From Vreelandella azerica (lineage in GTDB: Bacteria > Pseudomonadota > Gammaproteobacteria > Pseudomonadales > Halomonadaceae): a stretch of DNA of 64,000 nt. Both the position numbers and the translations under genes were made by a program. This document shows, one piece after another, positions 57,068 to 64,000 of the stretch (its first letter is position 1; each line of letters opens with the position of its first letter). Where the stretch lies: assembly GCF_013112225.1 (NCBI RefSeq), contig NZ_JABFHI010000005.1, positions 62,001 through 126,000 of the forward strand, in the 5' to 3' direction. The notes under the pieces are model-generated. The model saw only the letters and a program-made list of their open reading frames with translations. It made no database searches and was not told where the DNA came from.

Positions 57068-58784
57068 ATGACTGTTCACACAGAGATCCCCAAGCGCCAC
57101 CTGCGCGGCAAGCCACGCGGACGCTCACTTGCCCCGGACGCCCTGGATGCCTTGCGTCAACTGCTCGGTGATGAACGCGAGCAGCCGCAGCGGCGCCAAC
57201 GTGATCTGTTGATCGAACATCTGCACGTGATTCAGGATGCCCTTGGCCACTTGCCGCTGACCCATCTACGCGCCCTGGCCGCTTACATGAACCTGCCCAT
57301 GGCCGAGGTGTACGAAACCGCCACCTTCTACGCCCACTTTGATGTCATCCACGACGATCAATCGCCGCCTCCAGCGCTGACGCTGCGGGTATGTGATTCC
57401 CTGTCCTGCCAGCTGGCCGGTGCTGACGCTCTGCGCAATGAACTTGCGGCAGGCACCGACCCCGCCGAGGTGCGCGTGTTGCGCGCCCCTGCATGGGCCG
57501 CTGTGATACGGCGCCTGTGGTGGAAGTGGGTCACTACCATCTGGGCCATGCCAGTGTTGAGCGCGTTCAGGCGGCCATCGCTGCCGATCACATTCACCCT
57601 GAACCCTTGGACTGGCCACGCCTTGACGCGTATCGGCAAACCGGTGGTTACGCCCTGCTAAGCGCCTGCTGGGCGGGGGAGGTGAGTGTTGAAAGCCTGA
57701 TGGACACCCTGGAAAAGGCCAATCTGCGCGGGCTGGGGGCGCGGGTTTCCCGACCTTTAAAAAATGGTTTTTCGTCCGCGCCGAGGCCGGGCCGCGCTAT
57801 TGCGCCATCAACGCCGATGAAGGCGAGCCGGGCACTTTCAAGGATCGTTATTACCTGGAGCGCGCGCCCCATCAGTTTCTCGAAGGCGCCCTGATCAGCG
57901 CCTGGGCCGTGGAAGCAGACGCCCTGTACATCTACTTGCGTGATGAATACCAGGCGCTGCATACGGTGTTGCATCAGGCCATTGCAGAGCTGGAAGCCGC
58001 CGGGCTGGTGGCACCGGGCTATATCGTGGTGCGCCGCGGAGCAGGCGCCTATATCTGCGGGGAAGAGTCAGCGATGATCGAATCGCTGGAAGGCAAGCCC
58101 GGTAAGCCTCGCCATCGGCCGCCCTTTGTGGCCCAGCGTGGATTATTTGACCGCCCGACCCTGGTCAATAACGTCGAAACCGTCTACTGGATTCCGGCCA
58201 TTCATGCCCAGGGCGCCGAATGGTTTGCCAACCACGGCCGCCACGGGCGTAGCGGCCTGCGCAGCTTTTCGGTCTCTGGCCGGGTGAATAACCCCGGCGT
58301 GCATCTGGCCCCGGCGGGTATCACCCTGAACGAACTGATTAACGAATACGCCGGTGGCCTACAGGACGGCCACACCCTGGCCGGGTATCTGCCGGGAGGC
58401 GCCTCGGGCGGTATTCTGCCCGCCAGCAAGGCCGATATCCCGCTAGATTTTGACACCTTGCAGGAGCACGGCTGCTTTATCGGCTCAGCCGCCGTGGTGG
58501 TGTTTTCCGAGCAGGACAACCTGCGTAATGTCGCCACCAATCTGCTGGGCTTCTTTGCTGATGAATCCTGCGGCCAGTGCACGCCCTGTCGCGTGGGTAC
58601 CGAGAAGATGCTCACCCTGCTGGAACGCGATGCCTGGGAGGTTGCCACCCTTGAGCGGCTTTCCCAGGTCATGATGGATGCCTCCATCTGTGGGTTAGGC
58701 CAGGCCGCACCCAACCCGGTACTGGGGCTGCTGCGCGATTTCCGCACTGAGCTTGCCGCCCAGAACGTCATTATCAAAGGGTAA
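57068..58784 (+). CDS. NAD-dependent formate dehydrogenase beta subunit, NuoE-NuoF fusion (two frameshifts)
   Basis: About 572 residues. The first 160 are NuoE/FdsG-like (HLHVIQDALGHLPLTHLRALA, CDSLSCQLAGA, CMGRCDTAP: the 2Fe-2S cysteines). The rest is NuoF/FdsB-like: GLGGAGFPTFKKW, NADEGEPGTFKDR (FMN/NADH), ESLEGKPGKPRHRPPF and DESCGQCTPCRVGTEK (4Fe-4S). It passes electrons from the formate site to NAD. One C is missing at 57486-57489 and one G at 57735-57739. After correction there is no stop between the two halves, so this is a natural fusion. Confidence 0.9.
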
Positions 58785-58794
58785 GGAGAACCTT

Positions 58795-61627
58795 ATGAAC
58801 CAAGAGACCTTTACCCTCACGCTGGATGGCGCAGCCGTGACGGCTTACCCCGGCGACACCCTCTGGCAGGTCGCCAAGCGCGCCGGAGAAACCATTCCGC
58901 ACCTGTGCTTCAAGGATGCCGAGGGCTACCGTGCCGACGGCAACTGCCGCGCCTGCATGGTCGAGGTGCAAGGCGAACGCGCCCTGGTCGCCAGCTGCCT
59001 GCGTGAGGCCAAGCCTGGCATGGTGGTGCATAGTGCCACCTCTGAACGCTCGCGGGTGGCCCGCGAAGGCGTGCTGGAAATGCTCGCCGTGGACCAGCCG
59101 CCCCGCGAGCAGAGTCCGGACGCCTCCAGTCATTTCTGGGCCATGGCCGATCAGCTGGCGATTGATGTCGGTGAGGTAAGTGAGCGCTTACCCAAGCGCA
59201 GTGAACGAACTACGCCCACCGTGCACCATGTGGCCGAGCGCGAAAGCGCCGTCGTCAAAGACCGCTCGCACAGTGCCATGGCGGTCAACCTCGATGCCTG
59301 CATTGAATGCAACCTGTGCGTACGCGCCTGCCGCGAAGTGCAGGTCAACGACGTCATCGGCCTGGCCCATCGTGGCAGTGCCTCAAAAATCGTTTTCGAC
59401 TTTGATGACCCCATGGGCGACAGCACCTGTGTGGCCTGTGGCGAATGCGTGCAGGCCTGCCCGACCGGAGCCCTGATGCCCGCCACCCTGGTTGACGAAC
59501 ACGGCGGGGGGACAGTGCCGCGACCGATAAACAGGTCGACTCCGTCTGCCCCTATTGCGGCGTCGGCTGCCAGCTGACCTACCACCTCAAGAACGACGAG
59601 ATTGTCTATGTGGAAGGCCGCAACGGGCCATCCAACCATAATCGCCTGTGCGTGAAAGGCCGCTTCGGGTTTGACTACCCGCGCCATCCGTCACGCCTGA
59701 CCACCCCGCTGATCCGCCGTGAGGGTGTGGCCAAGGGGCTTGATCCAGACTTCGACCCCGCCCAGCCGCTGACTCACTTCCGTGAGGCCAGCTGGGAAGA
59801 GGGACTGGAATTTGCCGCCACCGGCCTGATCAACCTGAAAAAGAACAGGGGCCGCAAGCGCTGGCGGGCTTTGGTAGCGCCAAATGCTCCAACGAAGAAG
59901 CCTGGCTGTTCCAGAAGCTGATCCGTACCGGCTTTGGCACCAATAACGTCGACCACTGCACAAGGCTGTGCCACGCAAGTTCAGTGGCGGCGCTGATGGA
60001 ATGCCTGGGCTCTGGCGCGGTTACCGCGTCCTTTATGCAGGCGGCCAACGCCGATGTGGTGATTCTCACCGGCTGCAACCCGGCGGTAAACCATCCGGTC
60101 GCGGCCACCTTCTTCAAACAGGCCGCCAAGCGCGGCACCCAGTTCATCATTATCGACCCCCGTGGCCAGGCGCTGGATGCTTACGCCCACCTGAGCGTGC
60201 GCTTTAAACCCGGTTCTGACGTGGCGCTGTTCAATGCGTTACTCAATGTCATCGTCACTGAAGGTCTCTTTGATGAGACCTACATTGCCGAGCATACCGA
60301 AGGCTTCGAGGCCCTCAAGGCTCATGTGGTCGACATGACCCCAGAGGCCATGAGCGAGCAGTGTGGCGTAGAGGCTGAGACCATTCGCGAGGTGGCGCGC
60401 CTGTATGCCAATGCCGAGCGCGCCATGATCTTCTGGGGCATGGGCATCTCCCAGCATACCCACGGCACCGATAACGCCCGCTGCCTGATCTCGCTGGCCC
60501 TGGCTTGTGGCCATACCGGCCGCCCCGGTACCGGCCTGCACCCGCTGCGTGGCCAGAACAACGTTCAGGGCGCCTCGGATGCGGGTATGATCCCCATGGT
60601 GATGCCTGACTATCAGCCGGTTGGCGATGATCAACTGCGCTCCGCCTTTGAGGAGCTGTGGAATACGCCGCTGGATAATCAGCCCGGCCTGACTGTGGTC
60701 GAGATCATGGATGCCATTCATGCAGGCACCATTCGCGGCATGTATATCCTGGGTGAAAACCCGGCCATGTCTGACCCCGATCTCACCCATGCCCGTGAGG
60801 CGCTCGGCAAGCTGGAGCATCTGGTGGTGCAGGACCTGTTCGTGACCGAAACCGCCCAGTTCGCCGATGTGATTCTGCCTGCTTCGGCCTGGCCCGAGAA
60901 AGACGGCAGCGTGACCAACACCAACCGTCAGGTGCAGCTGGGCCGTGCGGCCATGCCGCTGCCCGGCGATGCCCGCCCGGACTGGTGGATCATCCAGCAG
61001 CTGGCCAACCGCTTCGGCCTGGGCTGGCACTACCAGCACCCCAGTGAGGTGTTTGCGGAAATGAAGCAGGGCATGGCCTCGCTTGATCATATCAGCTGGG
61101 AACGCCTGGAACGCGAACAGTCGGTGACCTACCCCTGCCCGAGTGACGACGCCCCCGGCCAGGACGTCGTCTTTGGCGATGCCTTCCCCCGCGAAGGGGG
61201 CAAGGCCAAGTTCGCCGCCACCCGGCCCATTCCGCCAGATGAACCGGTGGATGACGACTACCCAACGGTGCTCACCACCGGCCGCCAGCTGGAGCATTGG
61301 CATACCGGCTCGATGACTCGGCGTGCCAAGGTGCTGGATGAGCTGGAACCGGAAGCTGTGGCCAGTCTCTCCATCAATGAAATGCAGCGGCTGAAGTTGG
61401 CGCCGGGAGACCGCCTGACCATCACCACCCGGCGTGGCCGTATCACACTGGCCGCACGGGTTGACCCCGGCATGCCGGATGGCATGGTATTTATCCCCTT
61501 CGCCTATGCCGAAGCGGCCGCCAACCTGCTGACCAACTCCGCGCTGGACCCGGACGGCAAGATCCCCGAGTTCAAATACGCCGCCTGCCGCCTGGCCGCC
61601 GTCGAAAAAGAGGAGGTCACCTCATGA
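58795..61627 (+). CDS. Formate dehydrogenase alpha subunit, Mo/W-bisPGD, cysteine type (two frameshifts)
   Basis: About 944 residues. N-terminal 2Fe-2S domain (HLCFKDAEGYRADGNCRACMVEV), bacterial ferredoxin clusters (CIECNLCVRACREVQ, CVACGECVQACPTGAL), then the molybdopterin domain: CPYCGVGC 4Fe-4S site and NNVDHCTRLCHASSVAAL, where Cys takes the selenocysteine position of E. coli FdhF, followed by His. It oxidises formate to CO2. G missing at 59506-59511 and C at 59852-59853. Start ATG 58795 with AAGGAG. Partner of the upstream fusion subunit; tungstate uptake genes are at 5-7 kb. Confidence 0.9.
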
Positions 61628-61872
61628 TGATCACTGAGTTGGTGGATGGCGAAGATTTTCGCCAGCGCCTGATCAGTATTGGCCTGGTGCCGCCGGTGGA
61701 TGCCAGCCCCGCTGACTTAGCCGAAATCGCCGCCTGCCGCTATCAGGCAGGTGGCCTGGCTGCGCTGCCGGAAACCGTCGCGGATCTGCTGCGCTACAAG
61801 GATGTCATGCTGCCGGAAGTGCTTGAGGCGATTGAGAAAAGCCTGTTGCCGGTGATTGACCAGCCAGGATGA
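61624..61872 (+). CDS. Small protein translationally coupled to formate dehydrogenase (82 aa)
   Basis: 82 residues starting at an ATG that overlaps the alpha-subunit stop (ATGA). Helical: RQRLISIGLVPP, DLAEIAACRYQAGGLAALPETVADLLRYKDV. It does not clearly resemble FdsD, which usually takes this position, and no family was recognised. Position suggests a formate dehydrogenase accessory or delta-like subunit. Confidence 0.65.
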   Translation: MMITELVDGEDFRQRLISIGLVPPVDASPADLAEIAACRYQAGGLAALPETVADLLRYKDVMLPEVLEAIEKSLLPVIDQPG

Positions 61873-61980
61873 CACATCTTGAAACCGCGAGATGACTTGC
61901 CGCACTACACGCTTTATGGCTTGCCGGACAGTGCCAATCTGGCCGTGCGTATGGTGCTTGAACAGCACGCTATTTAGTTA

Positions 61981-62415
61981 ATGGGCGGACCTATTTTGGA
62001 AACCTGGACGGGCATGTGTATGTATTGGAACGGCCACTACATCACGCCTTTGTTTGAGGAAAAAAATCGAAGACGTCATGTGGTCGGTGGAAGCCACCTG
62101 GCCTGGCTAGGCACCGAGGTGAACCTGGCACAGCTTGACAGCCTGATGGAGGATAAAGACATGTTGGCAGAGAATTTAGAGAACCTGGTCAAGAAAGAAC
62201 GTTTGGAAGGTGAGCAGGTAGGGATTCAAAAGGGCGTCAGGAAGGGCGCTTGACTGAAGCACGCGACGTGCTGCGCACCCAGCTTGGCTTGAAGTTTGGC
62301 GAGGTACCCGATTGGGTAGAAACCCAGCTGATGCAAGCTGACCATGAGCAACTACAACAGTGGATGCGTGAAGTGCTGTTTGCTGATCACCTGGATACCA
62401 TGTTCACGCGGTAGT
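61981..62415 (+). pseudogene. Rpn/PD-(D/E)XK transposase-like nuclease remnant
   Basis: Only the C-terminal part of an Rpn-type recombination-promoting nuclease or DUF4351-like protein: LAENLENLVKKERLEGEQVGIQKGVR then, after a missing G near 62240, EGRLTEARDVLRTQLGLKFG and WMREVLFADHLDTMF. The catalytic N-terminus is absent. Immediately upstream, 61879-61979 reads DLPHYTLYGLPDSANLAVRM, resembling the start of a glutathione S-transferase-like gene that stops after about 30 residues. Both look like debris. Confidence 0.55.
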
Positions 62416-62575
62416 CGGAATTTGTAGATGATGCCGGCAACAGTGACACTACCACTGGAGCGCATGACCATCTGGCAGGCGGGCATTCCCCAGCGCCGCC
62501 TACACGACATCATAGTCTCCAAGTCGCTTTCAAATACATCTTCTGAGCTTATGCGCGTCAGTGGATATTGTCTGC

Positions 62576-62603
62576 AAAAAAAACCGGCCATTGGGCCGGT
62601 TTT
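62576..62603 (-). terminator. Intrinsic terminator for the BCCT transcript
   Basis: AAAACCGGCC (62580-62589) and GGCCGGTTTT (62594-62603); on the minus strand the hairpin is followed by a run of eight T (A-run 62576-62583). Confidence 0.85.
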
Positions 62604-62620
62604 ATGGTTGTGGGATGTCA

Positions 62621-62646
62621 GCAAGGCGGCGCTGTGGCCGCCTTGC
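62621..62646 (-). terminator. Second hairpin after BCCT gene
   Basis: GCAAGGCGGC (62621-62630) and GCCGCCTTGC (62637-62646), a perfect 10-bp stem eight bases past the transporter stop. No T-run; it probably protects the transcript 3' end, or adds to the terminator beyond it. Confidence 0.55.
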
Positions 62647-62653
62647 GTATCTA

Positions 62654-63393
62654 TCAGGTCACGGCGGGTTTCTTGACCTTTTCTGCACTCCCTGTGGTGA
62701 TCAGGCGGTGTTCGCTCAACAGCCCCTTGACCACGGCGATACAGCTAACCAGCAGCACGATGGTGAAGGGCAAGCCGGTGGAAACCGCCATGGCCTGCAA
62801 GGCGACCAGGCCGCCGCCTGTGATCAGGGCAATTGCGATCATGGCTTCGATAATGGCCCAAAACACGCGCTGAGGCTTGGGTGCATCCACCTTGCCGCCT
62901 GCTGTGATTGCATCAATCACCAGAGAGCCGGAATCTGATGAGGTAATAAAGAACACAATCACCAGAATGATACCGACAAAGGAAGTAATCGCCGTCAGGG
63001 GGAGCTCACCCAGCATCACGAACAGCTTGAGCTCCAGGGCAGCATCCCTGACGCCTTCAAAGCCAACTGCCACAAGCTGATCAACAGCGGTGCCGCCCAG
63101 GGCGGTCATCCAGATCACCGAGACCACAGACGGAATCAGCAGCACAGCGATCAGGAATTCGCGAACGGTACGGCCACGAGAAACACGGGCGATAAACATG
63201 CCAACGAAGGGTGACCAGGAAATCCACCACGCCCAGTAGAAGGCTGTCCAACCCTGGCTGAAGTTGGCATCTTCACGCCCGAAGGGCTGTGAAAGTGCTG
63301 GCAGATACTGAAGGTAAGCCATCAGGTTGTCGAATCAGCCTTGCCTTCTGGAGCTGGAAAGCCATCAGACGTTTCTGGTTTTGCATCTTGCAT
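62654..63393 (-). pseudogene. BCCT (betaine/choline/carnitine) transporter gene with large internal deletion
   Basis: The C-terminal 222 residues carry clear BCCT sequence (LMAYLQYLPALSQPFG, WTAFYWAWWISWSPFVGMFIARVSRGRTVREF, FFITSSDSGSLVIDAI) covering roughly the last six helices. The ATG at 63393, with GAGG upstream, begins MQDAKPETSDGFPAPEGKAD, a credible BCCT N-terminus, but joins out of frame directly to DNLMAYLQY. About 300 or more residues of the transporter core, including the substrate-binding aromatic box, are missing. It would import betaine, carnitine or DMSP. Whether deletion is biological or an assembly error is not decidable here. Confidence 0.8.
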
Positions 63394-63450
63394 AAGCCAT
63401 AACCTCGTTTATTATTATTTAGCTTAGGTTGCCTGGTAGGTGAATGAACG

Positions 63451-63480
63451 CCGTGCCCGGTCAGGCAGCACCGGGCACGG
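63451..63480. terminator. Hairpin between mttB-like and BCCT genes
   Basis: CCGTGCCCGG (63451-63460) and CCGGGCACGG (63471-63480), a perfect 10-bp GC-rich stem with a 10-nt loop, just after the mttB-like stop. No T-run on the minus strand, so it may be a partial terminator or stabiliser. Confidence 0.55.
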
Positions 63481-63487
63481 CAGTGGG

Positions 63488-64000
63488 TTAAATGTTGGAG
63501 TCAGGGAAGGAGGCCTTGCGCTCCTCGATATAGGCGAGCAGAGCTGCATCAATGGCCGGGTCGAGCTCAGGCGCCTGGTATTCCGCCAGCAGCTTCTTCC
63601 AGCGGGCGTTGGCGCGTTGGCCCATATCCAGGCGGCCGTCGACATCCCACTGTTCGAAGCTGTTGTTGTCGGTGATCGGTGAGAGGTAGAAAGCGTTCTT
63701 GAAGTTGGCCTGGGTATGGGCGCAGCCGAGAAAGTGCTGGCCGGGGCCGACTTCACGAATGGCATCCATGGCCTGGCCGTTTTCAGAAAGATCCACGCCT
63801 TTGAGCATGGTCTGCATCATGCCGGTCTGATCGGCATCCATGATGAATTTCTCATAGCCCATGGCCAGCCCGCCTTCCATCCAGCCCGCTGAATGCAGCG
63901 CAAAGTTGACCCCACCAAGGGTGGTTGGCAGCAGGGTGTTGGCGCTTTCGCTGGCAGCCTGGGCGTCGGGTAATTTTGAGGCGGTGAGCGAGCCGCCGGA
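63488..64000 (-). CDS. MttB-superfamily trimethylamine/betaine methyltransferase, C-terminal 170 residues
   Basis: The frame enters from beyond the window and ends at 63488. Visible family features: LLPTTLGGVNFALHSAGWMEGG, GYEKFIMDADQTGMMQ, REVGPGQHFLGCAHTQANF and the C-terminal YQAPELDPAIDAALLAYIEERK. MttB proteins move a methyl group from trimethylamine or a quaternary amine to a corrinoid protein; many bacterial members lack pyrrolysine (for example the glycine betaine enzyme MtgB). No in-frame TAG occurs in this part. It is transcribed toward the BCCT gene, consistent with uptake and demethylation of a methylated amine. Confidence 0.82.
   Translation of the reverse strand, partial: SGGSLTASKLPDAQAASESANTLLPTTLGGVNFALHSAGWMEGGLAMGYEKFIMDADQTGMMQTMLKGVDLSENGQAMDAIREVGPGQHFLGCAHTQANFKNAFYLSPITDNNSFEQWDVDGRLDMGQRANARWKKLLAEYQAPELDPAIDAALLAYIEERKASFPDSNI

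Noticed and set aside
60239-61303. Long open frame of 354 codons on the minus strand
   Set aside because: It is antisense to the formate dehydrogenase alpha subunit and is open only because of the codon bias of that gene; the translation is low in recognisable motifs.
63488-64000. Pyrrolysine-containing MttB
   Set aside because: No in-frame TAG in the visible portion; the rest lies outside the window, so there is no support for pyrrolysine.

Overview
The window looks like a chromosomal segment of a halophilic gammaproteobacterium of the Halomonas type. The basis is overall protein character, a Pseudomonas/Halomonas-type glycine betaine catabolic locus (gbdR, dipeptidase, DUF5943, dgcA, dgcB, etfA, etfB), a glutathione-independent formaldehyde dehydrogenase, a BCCT transporter and moderately high GC. 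No rRNA, tRNA, CRISPR array or complete insertion sequence was seen.

Layout. 0-4 kb: a broken periplasmic binding protein, then a TPP riboswitch driving tenA-thiC. 4-9.8 kb: a DMT exporter, a tungstate ABC transporter (tupBCA), a 1-Cys-type peroxiredoxin, a hydrolase and an AhpD-like protein. 10-14 kb: an Lrp-type regulator followed by a DmdA-like demethylase, an OsmC protein and a DmdB-like acyl-CoA ligase, a candidate DMSP demethylation operon. 14-16.8 kb: a secreted beta-propeller-like protein and a DUF4197 lipoprotein. 16.8-30 kb, all on the minus strand: sulfide:quinone oxidoreductase, a DsrE protein, a rhodanese, a DUF442-type sulfur transferase, a persulfide-dioxygenase-like metallo-hydrolase, a peroxiredoxin, a cyanide-insensitive-type cytochrome bd oxidase and its CydDC exporter, i.e. 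a sulfide oxidation/tolerance module. 30-43 kb: mixed housekeeping and signalling genes (diguanylate cyclase, 2-oxoadipate dioxygenase, HDAC-like deacetylase, CbiX-like protein, chemoreceptor, photolyase, copper chaperone). 43-64 kb: LysR/serine dehydratase, gbdR, the dimethylglycine demethylation operon, formaldehyde and formate dehydrogenases, a nuclease remnant, a deleted BCCT transporter gene and the 3' end of an MttB-family methyltransferase.

How the genes may work together (inference). DgcAB demethylates dimethylglycine, with EtfAB as likely electron acceptor. Methyl groups released as formaldehyde can be oxidised by FdhA to formate and by the molybdenum/tungsten formate dehydrogenase to CO2. 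The tungstate importer could supply the metal. SdaA would turn glycine-derived serine into pyruvate. DMSP demethylation would give methylmercaptopropionate and eventually methanethiol and sulfide, which the SQR/persulfide/cytochrome bd block could handle.

Sequence quality. More than twenty genes carry frameshifts, mostly one-base shortenings of a homopolymer of about six bases or two-base shortenings of a dinucleotide repeat. Restoring the base re-creates full-length conserved proteins each time. I therefore treat these genes as probably intact in the organism and the breaks as sequencing error. The BCCT gene is an exception, since it lacks most of its length. Two copies of a 262-bp inverted-repeat element flanked by CTAG mark a non-autonomous transposable element family.
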